This document shows positions 36,563 to 47,354 of a stretch of DNA of 64,000 nt, piece after piece. Location of the stretch: positions 240,589 to 304,588 of the forward strand of contig NZ_RZTZ01000006.1 of the NCBI RefSeq assembly GCF_004005475.1. The letters run 5' to 3'. The notes below the pieces were generated by a model. It saw nothing but the letters and a program-made list of their open reading frames with translations. It had not been told where the DNA came from and made no database searches. The position numbers and the translations under genes were made by a program. The DNA comes from Niallia taxi (GTDB lineage Bacteria; Bacillota; Bacilli; Bacillales; Cytobacillaceae). Within the stretch, counting starts at the first letter, position 1, and each line of letters starts with the position of its first letter.

Positions 36563-36592
36563 ATCATAACAGCTAGAAATAAAGCGTGTCAA
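36563..36592 (-). promoter_or_regulatory. SigA-type promoter of the sulfotransferase/ABC operon
   Basis: On the minus strand TTGACA, 18 bases, TATGAT. Transcription would start near 36556 and run straight into the leader terminator. Confidence 0.7.
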
Positions 36593-36650
36593 CATTTTTT
36601 TACTATTCATATGAATTTACTTGGTTTAAAGAGATAGATATTATCTGAAT

Positions 36651-36938
36651 CCCAGTTTCCTTAATTTAAGTTATAGTTTAAAAAAAGAATGGGTTGAGGC
36701 TCGTTGGTGGATGTGGACAGGCGGATTGTTAGGTGCTTTTTATGTTCTTGCAACAACCATTTTTTTACCAAGATTTGTTACTGCTTCTACAGTAGGTTTG
36801 TTATTATCGGACAAGTAATTATTTCTAATATTATTGACCATTTTAGCCTTATAGGATTAGCTACATGCTATAAGCCTCCCACGAGTGATGGGTGTAATAT
36901 TTATTATTATTGGGGTTATAATTGTGAAAACGTTTTAA
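36651..36938 (+). pseudogene. remnant of a DUF606/YdcZ-type DMT transporter
   Basis: Joined across two frameshifts the plus strand reads KKEWVEARWWMWTGGLLGAF, VLATTIFLPRFVTASTVGL, then VIIGQVIISNIIDHFSLIGL, then ISLPRVMGVIFIIIGVIIVK. This is the C-terminal half of a small four-helix DMT-type transporter (YdcZ/DUF606). No start codon or first half is seen and the frame changes near 36815 and 36865, so the gene is dead. Confidence 0.7.
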
Positions 36939-37078
36939 GTGAAATATTCCTCTAACCTATTACAAATATTATTTTCAAGGAAAGGTAGCCATTGAAATAT
37001 GAGTTCAGGGTTACCTAATTTTTTGTACATAAGGACACACTCTTACCGTTTATCTTTTATTATATATCGTGTACAAAG

Positions 37079-37200
37079 TATAGGGCAGATATTTGTAGAG
37101 AATATAAAATCACACTATCCGCATTAGATCATTGGTTTAAAAATTTATTCAAAGGGCTTTATTACTCCGATAACACCGTAGATGCCCGAAATAATAGATG
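37079..37200 (+). mobile_element. decayed IS3-family orfA fragment
   Basis: The frame reads YRADICREYKITLSALDHWF, matching the helix-turn-helix region of IS150/IS3-type OrfA (RADIVKEYDLTPSALDKW). Start, end and orfB are absent. The rest of 36939-37536 shows no gene. Confidence 0.5.
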
Positions 37201-37265
37201 CATAATTTTTTCCGACACTGATGATTCATGATTTTAATCCTTCTTGATTAGTTTGTATTAAATAA

Positions 37266-37296
37266 GAACCCCATTCATATTAAGAAAATGGGGTTC
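37266..37296 (-). terminator. hairpin after licT
   Basis: GAACCCCAT and ATGGGGTTC form a 9-bp stem; on the minus strand it is followed by TTATTT. It lies about 240 bases beyond the licT stop. Confidence 0.5.
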
Positions 37297-37536
37297 TACA
37301 GTTTAGTTTAAGAGATGTAGCCTACTTGATATCTTACCTTTTAGGTAATGTGTCTATAGAAAATTCCGCTTAAATTATAATTTACAAATGACTGTTAAAG
37401 GAAGAAAATTCCCACTGAAATATTACGTATTAAAGCAAGTTCCCTCATCGCATATATTAACACTAATGTATTCCTTGTTTTTATGTTACTCCCCGCACCT
37501 TACATTTCATTTACCGTGAAAGAAAAGTGACTTGCT

Positions 37537-38388
37537 TTATCGCTTGAGCTGATTATAAGAAATTAGTCTGTGTATATGCACTGCAAGGTAGGCCAATTCC
37601 TCGTTAGGAATTGTTTTTTCATATACTTGTTTAATATATGCCTTAATTTTAAAGGCACTATCCATCGCTTGAGGATATAAACTAGCGATTTGCTTAAATA
37701 GTTCACTATCCTCCTCCTCTAGCATGGTATCTGCATAGATTCGTTCTACAAAGAACTTTATATGAGTAATAAAACGAGTATAATGTATGTTTTTCTCATC
37801 ACTGCTGATATTCAATGTATACCGAACTAGGTTTACTATACTCCCAATCATCTTGGCAGTCTTCATTGCATCTTTAGACTCTTGCTTTTCTCCTTGCGCA
37901 TTTACTAAATGGAATGCTATGTTTGCAGCTTCTTCAATTGGGAGATTTATATTAAGTCTTTCATTCATTAATTGAAGCGCAAATTCTCCGATTTCGTATT
38001 CTTTCGCGTAATAATTTTTAATTTCCCAATAGACTCGGTTCGTAATATTAATATTTTTCATAAATCGCTCGACAGCGAAATGTAAGTGATCCATTAATGT
38101 GAAATATATTCCAGAATTGAGCTTTGTGTTTAACTGTTTTTCTGCATAATCGACAATCTGCGTAGTGAGCTCTATAAATACAGGTGGCATGGAATCTAAT
38201 AATCCCAGAAATTCTTTTACTTTTACATTTTCAACAGGTATGAATATTTGGTCCGCTTTGCTTTCTTCCACAATATTACCTGCTTTCTTTCCATAACCGA
38301 TTCCTTTACCCAAAAGAATATATTCTTTTTGTTGGTCATTTTCTACCAATACGATACTTGAATTTAATACCTTTTTAACTTTAATCAT
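37537..38388 (-). CDS. licT: BglG/LicT-family transcription antiterminator
   Basis: The 283-residue protein has an RNA-binding CAT domain (1-55: MIKVKKVLNSSIVLVENDQQ, GKGIGYGKKAG) and two PRD domains. The four regulatory His are in place: H101 and H160 in PRD1, H209 and H271 in PRD2, almost the same numbering as LicT of Bacillus subtilis. It binds the RAT in the leader of the beta-glucoside PTS operon and prevents termination when the PTS is carrying substrate. GGGGGG precedes the ATG. It lies downstream of the operon it should control, and the RAT is at 41999-42028. Confidence 0.93.
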   Translation of the reverse strand: MIKVKKVLNSSIVLVENDQQKEYILLGKGIGYGKKAGNIVEESKADQIFIPVENVKVKEFLGLLDSMPPVFIELTTQIVDYAEKQLNTKLNSGIYFTLMDHLHFAVERFMKNINITNRVYWEIKNYYAKEYEIGEFALQLMNERLNINLPIEEAANIAFHLVNAQGEKQESKDAMKTAKMIGSIVNLVRYTLNISSDEKNIHYTRFITHIKFFVERIYADTMLEEEDSELFKQIASLYPQAMDSAFKIKAYIKQVYEKTIPNEELAYLAVHIHRLISYNQLKR

Positions 38389-38536
38389 TTTATTCCCCCC
38401 TAACCATTCAACATAAATTCATAAATTGAATGAACTACCAATCTTCCACAATAAAAATCACTCAACAACTTTTATTAAAAAAATTATTCGAATTAAATAT
38501 TGGACCTATTAAATAAAACTGTGGCTACCTATAAAA

Positions 38537-38558
38537 AGGGTCTGCATAAGCAAACCCT
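38537..38558 (-). terminator. terminator of the beta-glucoside operon
   Basis: AGGGTTTGC and GCAGACCCT (minus strand) form a 9-bp stem around TTAT, followed by TTTTTATAGG. It lies just after the glucosidase stop. Confidence 0.75.
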
Positions 38559-38565
38559 CTCCTCT

Positions 38566-41896
<3,331 letters not shown>

Positions 41897-41944
41897 CCTG
41901 TGTACTCCTTTTTAATAGTATTGTAATGTCGCTGGATTTAAGAC

Positions 41945-42007
41945 AAAAAAGGCAGGACCTAAAATAACAAATACATAAAGTATTATTTGTTATTTATAGA
42001 TCCTGCC
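41945..42007 (-). terminator. LicT-controlled leader terminator of bglP
   Basis: The arms GGCAGGATCTATAAATAACA and TGTTATTTTAGGTCCTGCC pair with small bulges and are followed by TTTTTT on the minus strand. The left arm overlaps the RAT, so LicT binding prevents this stem. Confidence 0.9.
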
Positions 42008-42028
42008 TGCATTACCAGTCACATGTCC
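41999..42028 (-). promoter_or_regulatory. RAT antiterminator for LicT
   Basis: On the minus strand the 30-base element contains GGACATGTGACTGGTAATGC followed by AGGCAGGATC. It matches the known RAT layout (GGATTGT-ACTG-...-GCAGGCAAAACC) and overlaps the terminator arm by nine bases. Confidence 0.85.
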
Positions 42029-42051
42029 AATTGGTTTATTTAATTATCTAT

Positions 42052-42080
42052 AGTATATACTCCCATTATGAAAGCGTCAA
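42052..42080 (-). promoter_or_regulatory. promoter of the bglP operon
   Basis: On the minus strand TTGACG, 17 bases, TATACT. It overlaps the 3' end of the UPF0303 gene and puts the RAT about 20 bases into the leader. Confidence 0.7.
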
Positions 42081-42523
42081 CTTTTTTTTATTTTATATTC
42101 CCTAAAAGCATCAACAATCAACTGATGATCCTCAACATGGTCTAATCCACTTACTATAAAACTACCAACTATCTCATCTTTAACAATGATTGGAAAGCCT
42201 CCACCGCAAATTACAATCGTTTCATCATCTTTATATTGTTCATAGGTACTATTTTCTTCATTATCCAAGAAAATGTAGTAGCCGCTATGATGGAATCTTT
42301 CAATAGTATTCTGTTTTCTATTTAACCAGATATCGCCTTTTTTGCCTTTCATCAGATACTGAAATACTATCTCGCCATCTAAAACAGCTCTTATTCTTAT
42401 ATTTTTCAATTGGTCTTTCTTTATTCTATTTACAATACTTAAAGCTATATTATAAGCATCTTCATTACTGAAAGAATCAAAGGATAATTCCTTTTCTAAC
42501 TGAAGTACTTCATCTTTCGTCAT
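42077..42523 (-). CDS. UPF0303/GlcG-fold protein
   Basis: The 148-residue protein has the UPF0303 pattern: VFQYLMKGKKGDIWLNRKQN, VICGGGFPIIV and the C-terminal SGLDHVEDHQLIVDAFREY. This group belongs to the GlcG/PduO-C/HbpS-type fold, some members of which bind haem or help assemble complexes; the role here is unknown. GGAGG precedes the ATG. It lies directly upstream of the bglP promoter on the same strand, and similar genes are often found beside sugar operons. Confidence 0.85.
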   Translation of the reverse strand: MTKDEVLQLEKELSFDSFSNEDAYNIALSIVNRIKKDQLKNIRIRAVLDGEIVFQYLMKGKKGDIWLNRKQNTIERFHHSGYYIFLDNEENSTYEQYKDDETIVICGGGFPIIVKDEIVGSFIVSGLDHVEDHQLIVDAFREYKIKKS

Positions 42524-43120
42524 ATGCTTTCCTCCAAATATTATAAGAAAAAGAATCCTTCCGGTACCTTTTTCTTACGTTTCATTCATTAGTTTTACTT
42601 ATTGAACTTCATATTTTACTTCTTATTTATTACTTCTCATCTAGAAACTTGTCTAACTATGCTATTCTATTCCCCTCTTTAACATTCTCTTTCTTCATTC
42701 GAATGCTTTCACATCCACTGACTGTGTTGTTCCGTTCTCATAGGCTTCAAAAATGAATGTAATCAACCTCCTCCTGAGCAATTGATTCATAGCAACATTT
42801 ATTCTCTCTTAAAAATTGATACTTTAAAATGACAGCTCGTTCTTGAACTAATGAACCAATTCGCCAAGATATACGAAAATCCTTCTTCCGCATAACAGCC
42901 GCGATTGTTACATAAGAGTGACTACTTACTCTAATTATATGAATGCTGCCATGCTAACATAAAATATGGCTGTGATTCTAACGTGTTAAAGGATAAGAGA
43001 CAGAAAAAATCTTGCATAATAGATATAATATTATAAAAACTCATAATTAACGAAAGGGAAATTAGCTTTTATAACAAATGACTTACTTCACAATAGGGGA
43101 CTTATGTAGAATTAGATTGA
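42524..43120. other. intergenic region without visible gene
   Basis: No convincing coding frame, hairpin or operator was found. A 78-residue plus-strand frame at 43078 lies mostly antisense to the marR gene and has no ribosome binding site. Confidence 0.5.
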
Positions 43121-43540
43121 TTAATATTTTGTATCCCATAATTTATTTAATAGTTCTTTTAAATATTGTATTTCTTGCTCACTTAAATTACTCGTTACAT
43201 TCTGATGAGCCTCCATCACTACAGGTAATATTTTGTTTTTTATTTCGTGTCCCTTTTCAGTTAAGTAAAGGTTTTGAGAACGTTTATCTTGCGCATTGTT
43301 TCTTTTTTGTATAATTTCTTTTTTCTCCATAGACTGTATCATTCTTGCTACTGTTGTCTGATCCTTATCAATTGCTGCAGCCAATTCTTTTTGTGTTGTC
43401 CCTTCATGCTTACAAAGCACGCTAATGATTCCCCATTGCTCCGGAGTAACTTCAAAGGGCTTTAATCTCTTAGTAAAATAATTGGTCATCTTTACATCTG
43501 TCCGATGAACAAGATAGCCAATTAAATCATGTAATTCCAT
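43121..43540 (-). CDS. MarR-family regulator
   Basis: The 139-residue protein has the MarR winged helix: VTPEQWGIISVLCKHEGTTQ, KELAAAIDKDQTTVARMIQS as recognition helix, and the wing KRNNAQDKRSQNLYLTEKG. There is no cysteine in the N-terminal sensing position of OhrR; one Cys lies in VLCKHEG. Such regulators respond to phenolic or oxidising compounds. GAGGTGGAG precedes the ATG. It is near a DoxX gene and a TetR gene that form a stress-type locus. Confidence 0.85.
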   Translation of the reverse strand: MELHDLIGYLVHRTDVKMTNYFTKRLKPFEVTPEQWGIISVLCKHEGTTQKELAAAIDKDQTTVARMIQSMEKKEIIQKRNNAQDKRSQNLYLTEKGHEIKNKILPVVMEAHQNVTSNLSEQEIQYLKELLNKLWDTKY

Positions 43541-43717
43541 ACTCCACCTCTATAAAGATTATATTAACGAAATGGTACCTAAACTTTTAATTTGAATTAA
43601 TTGCTATTGCGTGTACGTATGCTACTATACTGTTTCATTTTATCAAAACCTGATATAAGCCTGAATAGCTACCCCTTCTTGAATATGCTGTTCTTCTGTC
43701 TTCAGCAAATATTTATA

Positions 43718-44083
43718 TTAAAAAAGATAAAAGGAACTTACACCTAAACTTAAAATCATTAAAATTATGGCTGGGATTGACTTTTTAAATTGATCTTTTA
43801 CTATTACTACTAAAGTAAAAGCAGCAACAAACATAGTTCCCCCTAATAGTAATCCTGCAAATAACGCAACATATGGAACCCAAATACCAATTAACATACC
43901 AATTGCACCAATCAATTCAAAAGCACCAGTAAGAAAATTAAAAATAGATGGAAAACCAAACCGCTTAAATTCTTCAGCCATTTTTCCAGAGATTATTTTT
44001 GTTCCGGTCATAATGAAAAAGATAAATAATAAGACTTGAACAATATTTACTAAAATAGAGATAATAATCACCTCTTTCTTCAT
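43718..44083 (-). CDS. DoxX-family membrane protein
   Basis: The protein of about 121 residues has four hydrophobic segments and the DoxX pattern: FFIMTGTKIISGKMAEEFKR, FPSIFNFLTGAFELIGAIGM, LIGIWVPYVALFAGLLLGG. DoxX proteins take part in quinone, thiol or redox stress. The frame extends to 44149, but a 24-bp palindromic operator lies inside that extension (44089-44112), so the ATG at 44083 is preferred; its ribosome binding site is weak and a GTG further in follows AAAGAG. The operator pair implies repressor control. Confidence 0.75.
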   Translation of the reverse strand: MKKEVIIISILVNIVQVLLFIFFIMTGTKIISGKMAEEFKRFGFPSIFNFLTGAFELIGAIGMLIGIWVPYVALFAGLLLGGTMFVAAFTLVVIVKDQFKKSIPAIILMILSLGVSSFYLF

Positions 44084-44088
44084 AGAAT

Positions 44089-44112
44089 TAATACATGCTA
44101 TAGCATGTATTA
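44089..44112. promoter_or_regulatory. 24-bp perfect palindrome at the doxX promoter
   Basis: Each half is TAATACATGCTA; the core ATGCTATAGCAT recurs at 44191-44202. It lies directly before the doxX start and overlaps a TATAAT read on the minus strand, as expected of a repressor site. Confidence 0.75.
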
Positions 44113-44190
44113 TACAAACAATTATTATTTCTTTTACGGTAAATAACAATTAGACTAGTTGTCAGATTTAATTAATATTGTTGAACATAG

Positions 44191-44202
44191 ATGCTATAGC
44201 AT
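44191..44202. promoter_or_regulatory. second operator copy upstream of doxX
   Basis: ATGCTATAGCAT repeats the 12-bp core of the palindrome at 44089-44112, with centres about 96 bases apart (about nine helical turns). This suits cooperative or looped repressor binding. Confidence 0.65.
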
Positions 44203-44234
44203 ATATATTGGTTTATTTTATGCTAAATGTCAAA

Positions 44235-44801
44235 TCAATCTTTCTTATTAGGTTCTTTATAAAATCCGCTAGATAAATGAGGAATAACCAATTTAATATA
44301 CTCCTCTGGTGGTAGCTCACTGTTTTTATTCCAAGCAATAGCAGCTCCATATATTCCCCAACTCAACATAACGGACGCAATTCTATCTCTTTCTTCTCCC
44401 TCACTTTGCCTTTGTAACATTTTATAAAAGATAATCTCCAGTTGTTCCTTGATTATTCGTGCTATCGTTTCTTCATATCCATTATGACAGCGACTTGATA
44501 AAGAACTATTGAAGCTAGTTATTGCTAAAAATAAGTTCACTATTACTTCTTCATTAAGTACATAATCCTTAATTATTTCATCATTTAAGTTAATTAGGAA
44601 TACTTCAGACAACACCTTTTCCAATAAATCATATTTATCTACAAAATGATAATAAAACGTTGCCCTGTTTATCATAGCCTCTGTTGTAATATCTTTTACG
44701 GTAATATCCTTGAAGTCTTTTTTCTCGGATATCTTCATGAATGCATCCATAATTGATTTTCGAGTGCGAATATATCGCAAGTCTTTTTTTACTTCGGTCA
44801 T
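44235..44801 (-). CDS. TetR-family regulator
   Basis: The 188-residue protein has a TetR helix-turn-helix (RKSIMDAFMKISEKKDFKDI, TVKDITTEAMINRATFYYHF, residues 13-55) and a divergent ligand domain with the TetR_C-type pattern of Bacillus regulators. AGGAGGAG precedes the ATG. It lies between doxX (same strand) and the divergent stress-type genes. A separate palindrome (TCGTATATACGA) lies in its own promoter region. Confidence 0.88.
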   Translation of the reverse strand: MTEVKKDLRYIRTRKSIMDAFMKISEKKDFKDITVKDITTEAMINRATFYYHFVDKYDLLEKVLSEVFLINLNDEIIKDYVLNEEVIVNLFLAITSFNSSLSSRCHNGYEETIARIIKEQLEIIFYKMLQRQSEGEERDRIASVMLSWGIYGAAIAWNKNSELPPEEYIKLVIPHLSSGFYKEPNKKD

Positions 44802-44838
44802 CTATATCTCCTCCTTTTCAGACAAATGATCGAATATG

Positions 44839-44850
44839 TCGTATATACGA
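44839..44850. promoter_or_regulatory. palindrome in the tetR divergent promoter region
   Basis: TCGTATATACGA is a perfect 12-bp palindrome about 40 bases above the tetR start, with flanks ATG/AAAT. It is a candidate TetR operator controlling tetR and the plus-strand genes. Confidence 0.55.
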
Positions 44851-44940
44851 TAAATGACTACATCTATTGGTATTGTTCATTTTTATTATGTACTAAGATG
44901 TAATCGTAATCAACTTTACTAACTGACTGGAAGGAGATAT

Positions 44941-45076
44941 ATGTTGTTCAAAATAGGAATAACTACTGGAAGTACAAAACAAACAAGGGTTGGAGATCAA
45001 GTAGCTGAGTCGGATAAATCGTAAAGAGTACAACCTGGCAATTTATAATGAACCAATTCATGGTCATCTGCTTTAA
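44941..45076 (+). pseudogene. internally deleted NADPH-dependent FMN reductase remnant
   Basis: After an AAGGAG site the frame reads MLFKIGITTGSTKQTRVGDQ VAE and stops at 45024. A shifted frame then reads EYNLAIYNEPIHGHLL. These are the N-terminal FMN-binding loop and the following YNLP..DEP motif of NADPH-dependent FMN/quinone reductases, with the sequence between them lost. The rest of the gene is absent. The start signal is still intact and the next gene follows 36 bases later, so this was the first gene of the stress operon. Confidence 0.65.
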
Positions 45077-45112
45077 AATCATTTAGGAAGTAAGAGGAGT
45101 GAAGAAGTTAGT

Positions 45113-46033
45113 ATGAGCAAATACCCTATGGCTTGTGATTTAGAAACTGGAATTTGCGGTGTTCCTGATAATGACGAAATGGAAATGATTGATTTAACCA
45201 ATTCCAATAAAAAAATTGAATTATATTACGTAACAGATCCAATTTGCTCTCATTGCTGGGCACTGGAGCCCGTACTTCGCCGCTTTGTTTCGCAATATGG
45301 TCACTACTTTAATTTCCATACTGTTATGGGAGGATTGTTGGAGAAATGGGAAGACTTTGGTGACGCAGCAAATGGCATTTCTAAACCTTCCGACGTTGCA
45401 GAACATTGGAAAGAAGTTGGTGTACACAGCCGCATGCCAATTGATGGATCTCTTTGGTTGGATAACCCTATTCAATCTTCTTTCCCACCATCTAGAGTTT
45501 ATAAGGTTATTCAAAAAAGGCGTAAATCCTTAGCAAATGCGTTTTTACGTCGTGCGAGGGAATCTGTATTTGCATTCAATCAAAATATTGGGGATCAAGG
45601 TGTCCTCATTGATATAGTGAATAAGTTAGGTCTAGATGGTGCATCCATTTTAGAGGAAGCACAACAGGAAACCGGAAGAAAGCTCCTCAAAGAAGACTTC
45701 AGACTAGCTGCTAGTTTGGGAGTAAGAGGATTTCCCACTATTATCATGGTCAATCAAGAAAATAAAGGTGTCAAGATTGTTGGAGCACGTCAACTACAAT
45801 ACTATATAGACGGTTTAAAACAAGCACTCCATCTGGAGAATATACAACCTGGAGTACTACCTAATATTTTTGGTCTATTGAGGGAAGAAAAGTTATTATT
45901 CTCGAAGGAAATGGAGGTTATGTACGATATTCATCAATCAGAAGTATCCTCATTTGTAAAAGAGAACCTTTCTTCTGAGAGCTATCATAAAAAAGAAATA
46001 CTAGGTGAGTCCTATTTTCTACAAGCAGAATAA
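45113..46033 (+). CDS. DsbA-fold thiol protein, FrnE/SpxH-like
   Basis: The 306-residue protein has a thioredoxin-fold DsbA domain with CSHC at 45-48 (VTDPICSHCWALEPVLRRF) and the cis-Pro region GVRGFPTIIMV. The extra N-terminal MACDLETGICG adds two cysteines. The size and the CxHC motif resemble YjbH/SpxH, the adapter that feeds Spx to ClpXP, and the related FrnE isomerase group. It has no signal peptide, so it acts in the cytosol. Its neighbours (TetR, DoxX, FMN-reductase remnant, YdhR) point to thiol or quinone stress. Confidence 0.75.
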   Translation: MSKYPMACDLETGICGVPDNDEMEMIDLTNSNKKIELYYVTDPICSHCWALEPVLRRFVSQYGHYFNFHTVMGGLLEKWEDFGDAANGISKPSDVAEHWKEVGVHSRMPIDGSLWLDNPIQSSFPPSRVYKVIQKRRKSLANAFLRRARESVFAFNQNIGDQGVLIDIVNKLGLDGASILEEAQQETGRKLLKEDFRLAASLGVRGFPTIIMVNQENKGVKIVGARQLQYYIDGLKQALHLENIQPGVLPNIFGLLREEKLLFSKEMEVMYDIHQSEVSSFVKENLSSESYHKKEILGESYFLQAE

Positions 46034-46053
46034 TTAATAAAGGAGAATATAAA

Positions 46054-46356
46054 ATGGCATATATTTTACAGGTTGATTTTAGGATGCAAGGTCCCTTTGG
46101 AGATGAGATGGCTCAGACTTTTTCTGGTCTGGCGGAAAGCATTAACAAAGAAGAAGGATTTCTTTGGAAGATTTGGACAGAGAATCAGGAAACAAGTGAA
46201 GCTGGGGGCATCTATTGCTTTCAAACAAAGGAAAACGCAGCAAACTATTTAGAAATGCATTCTAACCGAATAGAGAATTTAGGAATAAATGAGATAAATG
46301 CAAAGATTTTCTCCATTAATTCTAAATTAACTAAAATAACAAAAGGTTTATATTAA
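46054..46356 (+). CDS. YdhR-type putative monooxygenase
   Basis: The 100-residue protein has the dimeric alpha/beta-barrel pattern of YdhR: AYILQVDFRMQGPFGDEMAQ, KEEGFLWKIWTENQETSEAG, GGIYCFQTKENAANYLEMH. YdhR-type proteins are small cofactor-free monooxygenase-like proteins acting on aromatic or quinone compounds. AAAGGAG precedes the ATG. It lies 20 bases after the DsbA-fold gene, in one operon closed by a terminator. Confidence 0.85.
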   Translation: MAYILQVDFRMQGPFGDEMAQTFSGLAESINKEEGFLWKIWTENQETSEAGGIYCFQTKENAANYLEMHSNRIENLGINEINAKIFSINSKLTKITKGLY

Positions 46357-46422
46357 TTTCCCACGGATCTATAAGAGAAATTAAAATTGCTAATAAAAAC
46401 ATGCCACTTTTGTGACACAAGA

Positions 46423-46452
46423 AAGAGCTCTCCTTGAAAAGTGAGCTCTCTT
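46423..46452. terminator. terminator between convergent genes
   Basis: AAGAGCTC and GAGCTCTCTTC pair around a 12-base loop, serving the plus-strand operon ending at 46356. Confidence 0.7.
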
Positions 46453-46476
46453 CATTATAAAAACAAATCACTATGC

Positions 46477-46957
46477 TTAATTTTTATGATTATCAAGCAG
46501 CTTTTCTTCTAATTTACAAATCCACCTATAATATCCTGTTAGGATTAGTATAAGCATGGGAGCACAAAATGTATCATACCATAATTTCCACCATCCTAGA
46601 TGGAAGAATCCCCAAGGTTCAGGAATTAAAACCAATGCCTCGTAAATAATAATACCTACTGTGCAAAGAGTTAATAAAAATTGCTTTTTTAACAAAACTG
46701 GAGTTAAATGGGAACAAGCTTAATAACATTATATTGAATGGTGGAATTAGAATTGTATGTGCAAGAACTCCCATCCAGTCTACGCCTTTATCAAAATACC
46801 AGTATCCTTTAAACTTAAATTCGATCACCACATCAAAAACCACCTGAAGCGCAATGGTAAATGTCCATATATTTACTTTTCTATTCATTGTCGGTATTTT
46901 ATTTTTTTTAAACGCTATAACATTAAATAGAATAATCGAAATAAAAAGGATTACCAT
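46477..46957 (-). pseudogene. CBO0543-family membrane protein with a frameshift
   Basis: Two overlapping frames together make one CBO0543-type membrane protein. The first (46957 down) reads NVIAFKKNKIPTMNRKVNIW, FKGYWYFDKGVDWMGVLAHT and FPFNSSFVKK. The second continues QFLLTLCTVGIIIYEALVLI, then EPWGFFHLGWWKLWYDTF. The break lies in a run of six A on the minus strand near 46688; removing one A fuses the frames into about 159 residues with five membrane segments. Family function is unknown. The clean homopolymer break could be a sequencing error or a real mutation. Confidence 0.75.
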
Positions 46958-47354
46958 AGATTTTCCTGTCCTTATAATTTTAGTATTAGATTAACCATTG
47001 CAACTTATTTAATACCTTAATTAACTAAGTAACAAGAATTTTTTCACTGTCGCTTCCATTTCGAATGACCGGATGAGGGTTATTTATGTAGAAGGGTCAA
47101 CCAATGAAGGTTGACAAAAATCGTATTAGTGAAGCAAAAGAAAATTTTAATTACTGGCTGACACTATATATTATTCATTATTCTCTTTAAAGGATGGGTT
47201 TTTGTCTATAAAAAAAATGTACCGTATTGTACGATAGTACATCTTTCTAAAGATAAATATTTCTTATGGATAACTCTTACCAATTGTCCATTATCCATGA
47301 AATTCAGATTATTATAATGATTGTTTCTTTTACCGCTGTTTGGAGTTTAAAAAC
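46958..47354. other. intergenic region
   Basis: No gene is supported. A short GTCAACC/GGTTGAC hairpin lies at 47096-47115, and a 28-codon plus-strand frame beside it has no ribosome binding site. Confidence 0.4.

Noticed and set aside
43078..43314. 78-residue plus-strand frame
   Set aside because: It lies antisense to the marR gene and no ribosome binding site precedes it.
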